This document shows, piece by piece, positions 50,275 through 59,545 of a DNA stretch of 64,000 bases. The stretch's first letter is position 1; each line of letters starts with the position of its first letter. The DNA is from an uncultured Clostridia bacterium. GTDB taxonomy: Bacteria > Bacillota > Clostridia > Oscillospirales > Acutalibacteraceae. The notes below the pieces were generated by a model. That model searched no databases, was not told the DNA's origin, and was given only the letters and a program-made list of their open reading frames with translations. A program made the position numbers and the translations under genes. The DNA is taken from assembly GCA_947625485.1 (NCBI GenBank), contig CANQOP010000004.1, forward strand, positions 1-64,000. Reading direction: 5' to 3'.

Positions 50275-50281
50275 TGTCGAA
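50275..50281 (+). promoter_or_regulatory. Spo0A-box-like site before the VanW gene
   Basis: TTTGTCGAAAT contains the exact core TGTCGAA of the Spo0A box, 106 bp before the gene start. A TATAAT lies at 50323-50328, but no clear -35 fits. The gap 50076-50380 has no other gene. Confidence 0.35.
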
Positions 50282-50380
50282 ATTTGAAAAAATATCTTTA
50301 TTTCCTCAAAAAAAAGGAGTATTATAATAACTAAAGATTTAACATTATTCAACTTACATATATAAAAAGGAGATTTAAGG

Positions 50381-52015
50381 TTGAACGACTACTACGCAGA
50401 AAAATATAACCTTGATGAATATTTGAAAAAGCCCGAGTCCGAGGAACGCTCCTCTCAGAGACGCTCGCGCACAAATTCACGCGCGGGAGTATCGAAGTCC
50501 GCGGGAAGAACCGCGCGCTCGTCCGTTCGGAGAAATACCGCACAAAAATCCGGTGAAACTCGCGGAAGAAGAGAGAAATCGAGGACTGCTGCGCGCTACG
50601 CTGCACCGAGAAATTCGCGCAGAAATCAGCCCAAGCCTCCTATGAAAAAGAGCAAAAAAATATTAATTACATTTGCTGTTTTAATTGTCGTTGCGGGAAT
50701 AAGCGCGGTAGCGTTTGCGGTCGGCTCGGATATGTACCGCAACTACAGAAAAAGTCTTCCGTTCCACTACTCTCAGCGGGTGTCTGTGGCGGGTATCGAT
50801 ATAAGCGGACTGACGGCTAAGGAAGCCAGAGCGAAGCTTAAGGCGGAGAGAATGACCGCAGTTAAAGATGTAGCGATTACAGTTAATGCGAGAGGAAAGG
50901 TCCAAAGGTTTACGAAGGACAGCTTTACCTATAAATTTGACTACAAAACTCCCTTAAAAGAGGCGAAGAAGTACAGCCTGCGCGAGCAGGGGCTTTACGA
51001 TCCGCCTGCCGGAGTTGTTGAGGACGAAACGAAGCTTACCGCTGACAATCCCGAGTTTAAGATGAGCTACGAGGTTGAACAGGATTCAATCACACAGCAA
51101 GTCAATAAGCTCGCGTTAAAGGTTGACAAAAGCCCTGTTAACGCGCGCGTTTCAAAATTTCGTCCGTTTGCCGAAAACCGCTTTACCTACAAGGAGGGTA
51201 TGAACGGCTATCAACTCGATAGGGAGTGGCTTTGCCGGGAGATTTCCTACTTCTTTAACGACGGGCGCAAAGAAGCGACGATAGACGCGGCTTATGATAC
51301 GATTAAACCCGAGATCACCGTCAATGACCTAAAGGAGAATATTGTAGGACTGTCGAGGGCGACGTCCTACTCGAACAACACGCTGGACGGCACCCACAAT
51401 ATGGCTGTTGCTCTTTCGGCGTGCAACGGCTCGGTAATAGAGCCGGGCGAGATATGGTCGTTTAACAAACACACGGGCGACTCGAACCGAGAGGACCTTG
51501 GATACAGAAAGGCGCAGGTTATTGTGGAGAAAAAGCTCGAGGAGGGTGTCGGCGGCGGTATCTGTCAGGCGAGCACGGCGGTTTTTAAGGCGGCTGTCCT
51601 GGCGAATATGGGAGTTATAGAGCGACACAATCATTACTGGGCGTCGGGTTACGCCTATGCGGGCGAGGACGCGACTATCGACTACCCGAACTTAGACCTG
51701 AGACTAAGGAACAACACAGACTACCAGATGTTTATGGAGTGCAAGGCGGACGGTAACAACCTCATAGTTAATATTTACGGTTATCAGGAGCCTGAATACG
51801 ACAACATCAAGATATACAGTGAGAACTATGATATTGAGGAAGAAGAAAGATTTCACACAAGAACCTTCCGTGTACTGTATAAAGACCACAAAGTCGTGCG
51901 CAAGGAGACTATCTGCACTTCGACCTACAGTCTCACAGACAATCATGTTGTCCGCATTGAGGATGAGGGAACGTTCAGAACATCCGTAAGCGGAATAACC
52001 AAGTCCGAGGCTTAA
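50381..52015 (+). CDS. VanW-family membrane-anchored protein
   Basis: This 544-residue protein starts at a TTG eight bases after AAGGAG. It has a basic, Arg/Ser-rich cytoplasmic tail (about 20-85), one transmembrane helix (about 90-113), a PG_binding_4-type domain (about 120-290) and a VanW domain (about 320-465; YSNNTLDGTHNMAVALSACN, IEPGEIWSFNKHTG, GGGICQASTAVFKAA, WASGYAYAGEDATIDYPN). It ends in a beta-rich tail. Such proteins act at the peptidoglycan in Clostridia. It is a single-gene unit with its own terminator. Confidence 0.9.
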   Translation: MNDYYAEKYNLDEYLKKPESEERSSQRRSRTNSRAGVSKSAGRTARSSVRRNTAQKSGETRGRREKSRTAARYAAPRNSRRNQPKPPMKKSKKILITFAVLIVVAGISAVAFAVGSDMYRNYRKSLPFHYSQRVSVAGIDISGLTAKEARAKLKAERMTAVKDVAITVNARGKVQRFTKDSFTYKFDYKTPLKEAKKYSLREQGLYDPPAGVVEDETKLTADNPEFKMSYEVEQDSITQQVNKLALKVDKSPVNARVSKFRPFAENRFTYKEGMNGYQLDREWLCREISYFFNDGRKEATIDAAYDTIKPEITVNDLKENIVGLSRATSYSNNTLDGTHNMAVALSACNGSVIEPGEIWSFNKHTGDSNREDLGYRKAQVIVEKKLEEGVGGGICQASTAVFKAAVLANMGVIERHNHYWASGYAYAGEDATIDYPNLDLRLRNNTDYQMFMECKADGNNLIVNIYGYQEPEYDNIKIYSENYDIEEEERFHTRTFRVLYKDHKVVRKETICTSTYSLTDNHVVRIEDEGTFRTSVSGITKSEA

Positions 52016-52077
52016 TAGATATAATAAAATTTGCCGGATACAGTTAAGCAGTCTCGGGCACAGAATTAATAAAAAGT

Positions 52078-52120
52078 ATTAAAGTCGCTTTCAAAAGCGG
52101 CTTTTAATATTTCCTTTTAT
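52078..52120 (+). terminator. Terminator after the VanW gene
   Basis: TTAAAG-T-CGCTTT pairs with AAAGCG-G-CTTTTAA (one T-G pair), followed by TATTTCCTTTTATTTTG. Confidence 0.8.
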
Positions 52121-52178
52121 TTTGCAAATACTAATTTAAAGCTTTACGCAACCATATGATATGAAAGGAAAAAATAAA

Positions 52179-53183
52179 ATGATTAACAGACAAGGAAAAT
52201 ATACTATGACTTTCTCCGACTCGATAATTACGGGCTACGGCTCGGTTGCGGGCAAAAAGGAAAGTCAGGGACCGCTCGCCGAAAACTTCGACAAGCTTAT
52301 CTACGACCCACGAGCAGGACAGGACACTTTTGAGAAAGCGGAGAGCCTTTTTCAGCAGGAGGCTGTCCTCGCGGCGCTTGGCAGGGCGAACAAAAAAGCG
52401 GAGGAAGTCGACTTCATATTTGCGGGAGACCTTCTTAACCAGTGCATAAGCTCAAGCTACGGGCTAAAGGTTTTTGACATTCCGTATCTCGGACAGTACG
52501 GAGCGTGCTCGACTATGGCGCAGAGCCTGATTATGTCGGCTGTTATGGTAAGCGGAGGCGCGGCGTCTAGCTCCGTGTGCGTTACTTCGTCGCATTTCTG
52601 TTCCGCGGAGCGTCAGTATCGATTTCCGCTTGAGTACGGCGGCCAGCGAACCCCTGCCGCCCAGTGGACGGTCACAGGCTCGGGCAGCTGCGTCGTTGAA
52701 AACAGCGGCAAGGGTGTGCGAGTCTCAGCCGCGACGATAGGAAGAATTATTGATCTCGGTATATCCGACGCCAACAATATGGGCGGGGCAATGGCGCCTG
52801 CAGCGGCGCAGACCATATGCGACTTTTTTAGAGATACCGAGACAAAGCCGTCAGATTATGACCTCATACTAACGGGAGACCTGGGATACGTCGGCGCGAA
52901 ATGTCTCTACGAGCTTTCACAGCGCGAGGGCTACGACGTCGAGGGCTATCACAACGACTGCGGACTTATGATATTCGACCGCAAGGCTCAGGACGTCCAC
53001 GCAGGCGGCTCGGGTTGCGGATGTGCCGCGTCCGTGCTGTGTTCGACGATTATCCCCGATATGCTGAACGGTAAATATAAAAATATTCTTTTTATAGCTA
53101 CGGGCGCGCTGATGAGCCCTGTTTCTACTCAGCAGGGACTGAGTATTCCGGCAGTTGCCCATCTTGTCAACCTGACAGTCTGA
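52179..53183 (+). CDS. spoVAD: Stage V sporulation protein AD
   Basis: This 334-residue protein has the thiolase-like fold of SpoVAD: AENFDKLIYDPRAGQDTFEKA, FAGDLLNQCISSSYGL, GACSTMAQSLIMSAVMVSGG, YGGQRTPAAQWTVTGSG and SGCGCAASVL. SpoVAD binds dipicolinic acid during its uptake into spores. Normally it lies between spoVAC and spoVAE; here it is alone, with unrelated genes on both sides. I start at the ATG at 52179, nine bases after AAAGGA. Its cysteines at the thiolase site are in the expected places. Confidence 0.95.
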   Translation: MINRQGKYTMTFSDSIITGYGSVAGKKESQGPLAENFDKLIYDPRAGQDTFEKAESLFQQEAVLAALGRANKKAEEVDFIFAGDLLNQCISSSYGLKVFDIPYLGQYGACSTMAQSLIMSAVMVSGGAASSSVCVTSSHFCSAERQYRFPLEYGGQRTPAAQWTVTGSGSCVVENSGKGVRVSAATIGRIIDLGISDANNMGGAMAPAAAQTICDFFRDTETKPSDYDLILTGDLGYVGAKCLYELSQREGYDVEGYHNDCGLMIFDRKAQDVHAGGSGCGCAASVLCSTIIPDMLNGKYKNILFIATGALMSPVSTQQGLSIPAVAHLVNLTV

Positions 53184-53215
53184 GTGTAATACTTGAAAGA
53201 AAATAAAAACTGTTT

Positions 53216-53250
53216 AAGACCGCGTTTTTCAATGCGGTCTTTTGTATTTT
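53216..53250 (+). terminator. Terminator after spoVAD
   Basis: AAGACCGC is the exact complement of GCGGTCTT around GTTTTTCAAT, followed by TTGTATTTTT. The following 260 bp to the PAP2 gene hold no clear gene. Confidence 0.85.
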
Positions 53251-53514
53251 TACGCAGCCTTTAGTTGCACATAAAAGTCCAATGAGCGGGAGTGCGAATG
53301 GAGCGCGCATTTTGTATTCTGTGCAACTGTTGAATTTTCTCATTGTCTGTTATATAATTATAAAAATCATGAGCTTGTTTTTCAAAAATTAAACGGACTC
53401 GCCTGTCTTTGAGGCGGCGGCACTGAAACAATAACGGATAAAAAATTACTATGCAAATTCGACATAATGTGATATACTGAAAAGAAGAACACCACATAGA
53501 TTTTGAGGTGCTTT

Positions 53515-54057
53515 ATGTTTAAGAAGATACAGCTTATTGATGATAAGGTCATTGACAATATCATTAAAATACGTTCTCCTATTAAAAACAAAATAATGAT
53601 AGCCGCCTCATCCGCAGGTAACCTCGGCATAATTTGGTTCGTTATCTGTATGCCGTTTCTGATTTATGCCCCGTGGCGGCTTACTGGAGTAAATATTATC
53701 CTCGCACTCGGCTTTACGCAGCTTATCTGCGAGGTTATACTCAAGCACATCGTTCGCCGCGAGAGACCTGCGTGGCGGCTTGCCGACGAGGAGCAGCTTA
53801 TTCATCGTCCAAAGTACTACTCATTTCCGTCAGGTCATACATCGGCGTCGTTCTGTGTGGTTGCCGTGGTATCTCTGAGGTGTTCGTGGCCCGTAATTCT
53901 TATTGTTGTCATAATTGCGGTTATGATAGCTACCTCTCGCGTTTATCTTCGCGTGCACTACCTGTCCGATGTTGTCGTCGGAATGATACTCGGACTGCTT
54001 TGCGGAGCGTCCTCGGTCTCAATATTCAATCATTTCGCAAATATGTTACTCGGATAG
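53515..54057 (+). CDS. PAP2-family membrane phosphatase
   Basis: This 180-residue membrane protein has the three PAP2 signature parts: KHIVRRERP (motif 1, Lys and Arg-Pro), FPSGHTSASF (motif 2, catalytic His) and SRVYLRVHYLSDVVVG (motif 3, Arg-His-Asp). Helices surround them. It removes phosphate from lipid pyrophosphates such as undecaprenyl pyrophosphate or from phosphatidic acid. The ATG at 53515 follows GAGGTG. It is a single-gene unit. Confidence 0.93.
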   Translation: MFKKIQLIDDKVIDNIIKIRSPIKNKIMIAASSAGNLGIIWFVICMPFLIYAPWRLTGVNIILALGFTQLICEVILKHIVRRERPAWRLADEEQLIHRPKYYSFPSGHTSASFCVVAVVSLRCSWPVILIVVIIAVMIATSRVYLRVHYLSDVVVGMILGLLCGASSVSIFNHFANMLLG

Positions 54058-54091
54058 TTTCGACTCGCAATTATAATTTCACAAATATAAG

Positions 54092-54130
54092 CAAAGACGC
54101 CAGGGCATTCCTTCGGCGCCTTTGTTTTTT
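54092..54130 (+). terminator. Terminator after the PAP2 gene
   Basis: CAAAG-A-CGCC pairs with GGCG-C-CTTTG, one mismatch, followed by TTTTTTGC. Confidence 0.7.
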
Positions 54131-54585
54131 GCTGTGATTATAAATTTCAGCTTTATAACGTTTATATTAGCGGTTATGGGATAAAAGTTATTTTTTTATT
54201 TTTCTTTACGGTAATTGACAGCCTTGTATTACTAATTGTAATATAAATTTTTTCTTATTTTTCAATAAAGAATATTGTGGAAAACCCTGCGGATAACGTG
54301 GAAAGATAAAATAAATTGAATTGTAAGGTTTAAATAAAGCAATTTACAAATTAGTTTTTCACATTTTCAACAGAGTTTTCCGCATTTTATTTTAAATTAA
54401 AGAACATTACAAATAGTATAATTCCACGAGAAAATTAAATAAAACAGGTTTAATTCTTAATCGAAAATAAAAAGAAACAGAATTGTAATTTTGTCGCCAA
54501 AGTAATCATACATTTATTAGAACCGGACAATAGTTTTCGGCCCTCCCTGACATTTAGTTAATAAGGTAATTAATACGGTGATGAA
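54131..54585. other. AT-rich gap with DnaA-box-like motifs
   Basis: No gene is visible in these 455 bp. Four near matches to the DnaA box occur within about 110 bp: TGTGGAAAA (54276), TGCGGATAA (54288), TTTTTCACA (54355) and TTTTCCGCA (54376). None is a perfect TTATCCACA. The region is not next to dnaA or rpmH, so an origin is unlikely. Confidence 0.35.
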
Positions 54586-55146
54586 ATGAAAACAAAGTTA
54601 TTCAGTATTCAGGAGCTTTCAGGTATCTTTGCAGTTTCTGTCGCGGTTCTCTGTATGTGGAGTTTGTATTCGCTTACGGACGGACTGTTAATTACTGTGC
54701 TTTTCTGCTCTGTAAACGGCAGTATCTGGGAGCAGCTTAAACCTCTGCTTTTCTGTTACTTTATCTACGGCGGCTACGAGCTCTTTTCCTCAAAACCTTA
54801 CTTCCGCCGCTTTGTTGTTGCGAAGGCGTTTGGCTTGTATGCGGCGCCGGCTGTCTTTATCGCGATGTGCCATATCCTGCCATACTATGAGAATATTACC
54901 GTAAAGTATGCGGTTTGTGCCGTTTCTCTTGCCGCAGGTTTCCTTACATCGCGCCGTATAACTCTTATGGAGCGCGACCTCAGCGATATGTTTACCGTTG
55001 CCTGCTTTATGTTACTGCTCGTTTTTGTGATGTTCGTGTCATTTACCGCCTATCCTCCTCACCTCGAGCTGTTCCGCGATCCGGAGACGTCAATGTACGG
55101 AATAATACCCGACTACCTCGATGTGGGCGCGTTTATGCTCGGCTGA
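54586..55146 (+). CDS. DUF6512-like membrane protein
   Basis: This 186-residue protein has five or six membrane helices and the motif VNGSIWEQLKPLLFCYFIYGGYEL near residue 45, which I associate with DUF6512 (SVNESVWEHLK in relatives). The function is unknown. Charged residues are few and lie in loops. It is followed 103 bp later by rlmB. Confidence 0.7.
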   Translation: MKTKLFSIQELSGIFAVSVAVLCMWSLYSLTDGLLITVLFCSVNGSIWEQLKPLLFCYFIYGGYELFSSKPYFRRFVVAKAFGLYAAPAVFIAMCHILPYYENITVKYAVCAVSLAAGFLTSRRITLMERDLSDMFTVACFMLLLVFVMFVSFTAYPPHLELFRDPETSMYGIIPDYLDVGAFMLG

Positions 55147-55249
55147 GTCGTAGTTATCAACAAAATTCCCTTATTTTCTTTATAAAAAAAATATTGACAT
55201 AAAACTTTGCTATACTATAAAATTGGTAAACTGTATAAGGGTGTTGCTT

Positions 55250-56002
55250 ATGAACGAAGAAAGAGGGAAGCAGTACGACGACGTTATCGCGGGCCGCAAT
55301 CCCGTGAGCGAGGCGATTCGTTCCTCGCGCGCGATCGACCGAATTCTTGTCGCTAAGGGCGCGCGCACGGGAGCTGTCGTCGGCATACTCGCTAAAGCGA
55401 AGAAAAAGAATATTCCCATTAAGGAAGTTGACGTCAAAAAGCTTGATTTTATGGCTCACGGAGCTAATCATCAGGGTATAATAGCCCTAGCAGGCGTGAA
55501 GGAATACGCTTCTGTCGAGGATATTCTCGCTCTCGCCGAAGAGAGAGGAGAACCCCCTTTTATCATTATTCTGGACGAAATCGAGGATCCGCACAACCTC
55601 GGCGCTATTATAAGAACTGCGGAGTGTACGGGAGCGCACGGCGTAATTATTCCGAAACGCCGCAGCGCAACTCTCAGCTATGCAGTAGGAAAAGCGAGCG
55701 CGGGCGCTGTGGAGTACGTTCCCGTAGCGCGGGTATCTAACATAAATAACATCATCGAAAAGCTGAAAAAGGACGGTTTGTGGGTTTACGGAGCCGATAT
55801 GAACGGCACTGACTTCACCGAGTGCGATTTCAGCGGCGCGGTAGCTCTCGTTATCGGAAACGAGGGCAGGGGCGTCAGCCGTCTGGTGCGCGAGAACTGC
55901 GATGAAATGGTTTCGCTGCCGATGAAGGGGAAGATTAATTCCCTTAACGCGTCCGTTGCGGCGGGCGTGCTTATGTACGCTGTGGCGGCGAAGAGAAAAT
56001 AA
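55250..56002 (+). CDS. rlmB: 23S rRNA 2'-O-methyltransferase (RlmB/TrmH family)
   Basis: This 250-residue protein has the N-terminal SpoU substrate-binding domain (about 10-80; VIAGRNPVSEAIRSSRAIDRILV) and the knotted SPOUT domain (about 95-250; IILDEIEDPHNLGAIIRTAECTGAHGV, VALVIGNEGRGVSRLV and NSLNASVAAGVLMYA). It methylates 23S rRNA at G2251 in known members. I start at the ATG at 55250 behind AAGGGTG. A degenerate P-type ATPase homologue follows 12 bp later, probably in the same operon. Confidence 0.93.
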   Translation: MNEERGKQYDDVIAGRNPVSEAIRSSRAIDRILVAKGARTGAVVGILAKAKKKNIPIKEVDVKKLDFMAHGANHQGIIALAGVKEYASVEDILALAEERGEPPFIIILDEIEDPHNLGAIIRTAECTGAHGVIIPKRRSATLSYAVGKASAGAVEYVPVARVSNINNIIEKLKKDGLWVYGADMNGTDFTECDFSGAVALVIGNEGRGVSRLVRENCDEMVSLPMKGKINSLNASVAAGVLMYAVAAKRK

Positions 56003-56014
56003 AGGACTGATACT

Positions 56015-58612
56015 ATGAAGGATAGAAAAAAAGAAGATTCTCAGAAAATCGACATTTCCTCAGAGACAGTTTCAGAAAAGAAAGAGGACTTTAAGCTTGA
56101 GCAGATTCTCGCCGAGACTCGCTTTATTACCGAGCGCGACGCTATGAAAAAAGCCGCCGAGAAGTACGGCGCGCGCCCCGAAATGGACGAGATTTTCAGT
56201 AACGCCGACAGAAAGGTGAGGCTTACGAACAGCAATCCGCTCAATTTGGACAGCAAGAAGAGGTCCGAGAACCCCGAATCTTCTGAGGATAACGAAATAA
56301 AGGGGGAGAAAAACGCCACAACTATGCAGGCGGAAATTATGATGGATACCCCTGACGAGGAGAACAAGATAATAAACCTCACCCCCGAAATCCCGGAGGG
56401 GACAAGCGTAGCCGAGGACGTTATCGAGGACAGTCCCGAGCTGTCAGAGGTAGACCCCGAGCTCGGCTCGATGTTCTCTACAGGCGACGACTCCTTGGAA
56501 ATCCTCAAAAAGAAGGACAAGCAGAATCCGTATGAGGGGAATTTTGAGAAGAAATTTGGAGTTAAAAAGCCGTCTCCCGACGCGCGCACGGTCGAAAGCC
56601 GCGTGCCCGTATATCAGCAGAACTCGGACGTGGATATGGTACACGTCAGGGCGGGTCGCTTCTCGAGCGTTGTAAGGGGAGAGTACGAGCAGTATCTGCG
56701 CTCGAAGAATCCGTCAATTTCACAGGTGATAAAGACCGAGATGGCAAAAGTCGAAAATATGCCGCAGAAGGGCGATAAGCGCACTAATAAGGAGAAGGTG
56801 CTTTCCGCCGTAGTCGGGTTTTTTTCGGGCGACTCGTCGGACGACTCCGATATTCCCGCCGATCAAGTTGTGACCGTTGAGGATTATGGCGGAGAGGAGG
56901 ACAAGAAGAGTATCCTCTACGAGCTTAATTTAAATATCCGTAAGCTCTTTGTACGCAGCTTCGTAATGTCGATTGTGACGTTTATTTCCCTTGTGATTAC
57001 CGTGCTCGTAGGCGTTATTCCCGACCAGCTTATTGCAGGTATTGTCCACGCTCCGATAATTTACGCGGTAGTTAATTTCCTCATTGCGGGAGTTGTGATT
57101 TTTATAAACAGAATAACTATTTATTCGGGACTTACCCCTCTCGTAAAGCTAAGAGGAAATTCCGACACTGCGCTTGCCGTAGGAGCAATAGGTATGGGAC
57201 TTCAGGCGATAGTTTCGCTGTTTAGGCTTTTCGGTATGGAAAGGTTCGATATAAGTTTCTATACCATAATTGTTACAATTGGTTTTTTGTGTAACTGTAT
57301 CGGTAAGCTGATGATGGTTCTAAGGGTTAAGGGCAATTTTAAATTTATTTCGTCAGAAACTCCTAGCCACGCCGTCAAGATTTATACTAATGAGGAAATC
57401 GCAAAAAAGATGATGAGCGGCACCGTTTACGAGCAGCCGATCATTACATATCACCATAAGACAAAGTTCCTGTCGAATTTTCTCAAAATTTCCTACGCTC
57501 CCGACCCGAGCGAGGATTTAGCAGGCAAGATTGCTCCTGTTACGGTAATCTGTTCTCTCGTTGTAGCGGTACTGTTCGGAGTGCTCAATACGTCGTTTAC
57601 AGGCGCGGTTGACGTTCTGGCGGTTATGTCCGCGGTAAGTATCCCTATTTGCACCCTTCTTGCGGTCAATCTTCCTATGAGAATGATGTGCAAAAAGCTC
57701 AATAAGTACGACGCAATGATTGCGGGCTATCCGTCTGTAAAACAGTTTTGCGACAGTAACGCCGTTATGATTGACGCTGTCGACCTCTATCCAGAGGGTT
57801 GCGTAAGACTCGACGGAATCAAGACCTTCGCAAACCACCGCACAGACGAGAGCGTGCTCTCCGCAGCGGCTATACTAAAAGAGGCTCAGAGCCCGATGTT
57901 CACAGTATTTAATAAGAGTATGCTCAACCGTGAGGGCGGACCCGCATTGCCTGAGGTCGAGTCAGTGCTTTATGAGGACGGTATGGGCCTTGTGGGCAGG
58001 GTGAACGGAGAGAGAATTCTTGTCGGAAACCGCACGCTTCTGCAAAAATATAATATCGAAACGCCGTCCGAAGATTATGAGGAGAAATATCTCATAGAGG
58101 GCAGGCAGATTACATATCTCGCTCAGGGAAGCGAGCTTATTTCGATGTTCGTCACAACCTATACCCCCGATAAGGAGGTTATGGACGCGCTGCAGCGCGG
58201 CGAGATTGACGGGCTGTGTTACCTTATCCGCACCACCGACTGCAATATTACCTCTGATTCGATTTCGCGTGATTTCAACCTCTTCCACCGCAGCATAAAG
58301 ATTCTGCCGACAGGTCTCGGAAACGTGTGCAAGGAGGCACAGTCGCAGCAGGAGGAACAGTCCAGAGCTTACCTCGGTACGCGCGGAAAAATCTCATCAA
58401 TGGTGCGCGCTGTGGCGGGCTGTGTTAGAATAAAGGGGAATATTTCGCTCGCTATCGTGATACAGCTTATCGCTCTTGTGCTCGGTCTGCTGCTGGTGGC
58501 GGCGCTGTGTCTGTACGGTACTTTGTCGGTACTCGGTACTATGCAGATACTCTGTTATTCGCTTTTCTGGGCGCTCGCGGCTATTATCGCGCCGCTTATT
58601 CAGAAACCGTAA
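56015..58612 (+). CDS. Degenerate P-type ATPase homologue (pseudo-ATPase)
   Basis: This 865-residue protein has a charged cytoplasmic N-terminal part of about 310 residues, then membrane helices near 314-335, 342-366, 385-408, 416-440, 510-530 and 533-556, and two at the C-terminus. The cytoplasmic region between follows P1B-type P and N domains in order. However, the phosphorylation motif DKTGTLT reads DAVDLYP (Asp587 on), the HP motif reads SP in ILKEAQSPMF, TGDN reads TTDC (740-743), and GDGxNDxP is absent. VGN is kept (670-672). It cannot be a normal pump. It may be a sensor, a scaffold or a regulatory partner. It follows rlmB by 12 bp. Confidence 0.75.
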   Translation: MKDRKKEDSQKIDISSETVSEKKEDFKLEQILAETRFITERDAMKKAAEKYGARPEMDEIFSNADRKVRLTNSNPLNLDSKKRSENPESSEDNEIKGEKNATTMQAEIMMDTPDEENKIINLTPEIPEGTSVAEDVIEDSPELSEVDPELGSMFSTGDDSLEILKKKDKQNPYEGNFEKKFGVKKPSPDARTVESRVPVYQQNSDVDMVHVRAGRFSSVVRGEYEQYLRSKNPSISQVIKTEMAKVENMPQKGDKRTNKEKVLSAVVGFFSGDSSDDSDIPADQVVTVEDYGGEEDKKSILYELNLNIRKLFVRSFVMSIVTFISLVITVLVGVIPDQLIAGIVHAPIIYAVVNFLIAGVVIFINRITIYSGLTPLVKLRGNSDTALAVGAIGMGLQAIVSLFRLFGMERFDISFYTIIVTIGFLCNCIGKLMMVLRVKGNFKFISSETPSHAVKIYTNEEIAKKMMSGTVYEQPIITYHHKTKFLSNFLKISYAPDPSEDLAGKIAPVTVICSLVVAVLFGVLNTSFTGAVDVLAVMSAVSIPICTLLAVNLPMRMMCKKLNKYDAMIAGYPSVKQFCDSNAVMIDAVDLYPEGCVRLDGIKTFANHRTDESVLSAAAILKEAQSPMFTVFNKSMLNREGGPALPEVESVLYEDGMGLVGRVNGERILVGNRTLLQKYNIETPSEDYEEKYLIEGRQITYLAQGSELISMFVTTYTPDKEVMDALQRGEIDGLCYLIRTTDCNITSDSISRDFNLFHRSIKILPTGLGNVCKEAQSQQEEQSRAYLGTRGKISSMVRAVAGCVRIKGNISLAIVIQLIALVLGLLLVAALCLYGTLSVLGTMQILCYSLFWALAAIIAPLIQKP

Positions 58613-58788
58613 AAATAGTGTGTAGTCACACTGTTTTCATTCTAGCTTATATTGCCCGCTCGATTTGCCGCTGTGCATCAAACGAGCGACGGCGGAATTT
58701 CCGTTTACTCCTTATCCGCCCACGATAAGGTTGTGGAAATTTTTACTTTAATAGGAAACGCCGTTTTCTATTAAGTATTTGTATTTTC

Positions 58789-58853
58789 CGCACAGCTTGC
58801 TTTGCGAGGCAACGTGCGATGAGTGAAGAAAGCGTGAGGCGCGCGTTTTCTTG
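58789..58853 (+). repeat. Inverted repeat flanking rpe, left arm
   Basis: About 65 bp (starts CGCACAGCTTGC, contains CAACGTGCGAT and GTGAAGAAAGCGTG) match the reverse complement of 59546-59611 with roughly 80% identity by eye. The two arms enclose rpe exactly. Confidence 0.8.
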
Positions 58854-58892
58854 ACTTTTATTTGTGGGCGGAAAGGCTATGGGAATTGTACT

Positions 58893-59543
58893 ATGTTAAT
58901 TGCACCGTCGCTTTTATCCTGCGACTTTTCACAGTTTGGAAATGAAATAAAGAGAATGGACGACGCGGGCGCGGATTATATGCATCTCGACGTTATGGAC
59001 GGTCACTTCGTGCCGAATATCACCTTCGGCGCGCCTGTAATAAAGTTCGTCAGGAGGTTTACGGACAAGGTGTTCGACGTTCATCTGATGATAAGCGAGC
59101 CTTTAAGGTATATCGACGATTTCTGCAACGCGGGCGCCGATATTATCACGTTCCACGTAGAATGTGACAGCGGTATAGACGAAACCATCGAAAAAATCAA
59201 AAGCCGCGGTGTTAAGGCAGGACTTGTGATAAAGCCGAGAACGCCTGCGGAGGCGGTTTTTCCGTACCTCGACAGGCTTGATATGGTTCTCGTTATGACG
59301 GTTGAGCCCGGCTTTGGCGGTCAGAGCTTTATGGCTGATATGCTCCCGAAGGTCGAGTCTCTGCGCGGCGAAATTCGTAAAAGAAACCTCGAAGTGCTGA
59401 TTGAGGCGGACGGAGGAATAGGTGAGCAGAACATTAAGCAGTGCGCAGACGCGGGCGTTGATGTAGCCGTTGCAGGCACAGCCGTGTTCAAAACGGACGA
59501 CCCGAGAGCCGCGATAGCGAAGCTCAAATCATTATGTGTATAA
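58893..59543 (+). CDS. rpe: Ribulose-phosphate 3-epimerase
   Basis: This 216-residue protein is a TIM barrel with the family motifs IAPSLLSCDFSQFGNEIKRM, YMHLDVMDGHFVPNITFG, DVHLMISEP, VMTVEPGFGGQSFM and EADGGIGEQN. The His and Asp residues bind the metal used in the reaction that interconverts ribulose 5-phosphate and xylulose 5-phosphate in the pentose phosphate pathway. I start at the ATG at 58893, where homology begins; its ribosome binding site is weak (GGGA). Inverted repeats lie on both sides. Confidence 0.95.
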   Translation: MLIAPSLLSCDFSQFGNEIKRMDDAGADYMHLDVMDGHFVPNITFGAPVIKFVRRFTDKVFDVHLMISEPLRYIDDFCNAGADIITFHVECDSGIDETIEKIKSRGVKAGLVIKPRTPAEAVFPYLDRLDMVLVMTVEPGFGGQSFMADMLPKVESLRGEIRKRNLEVLIEADGGIGEQNIKQCADAGVDVAVAGTAVFKTDDPRAAIAKLKSLCV

Positions 59544-59545
59544 AC

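Noticed and set aside
50275..50330. Sporulation promoter for the VanW gene
   Set aside because: One TGTCGAA core is present, but no second box and no fitting -35/-10 pair, so it is listed only as a weak site.
54131..54585. Chromosome origin
   Set aside because: The DnaA-like motifs are all imperfect and neither dnaA, dnaN, rpmH nor parB is nearby.
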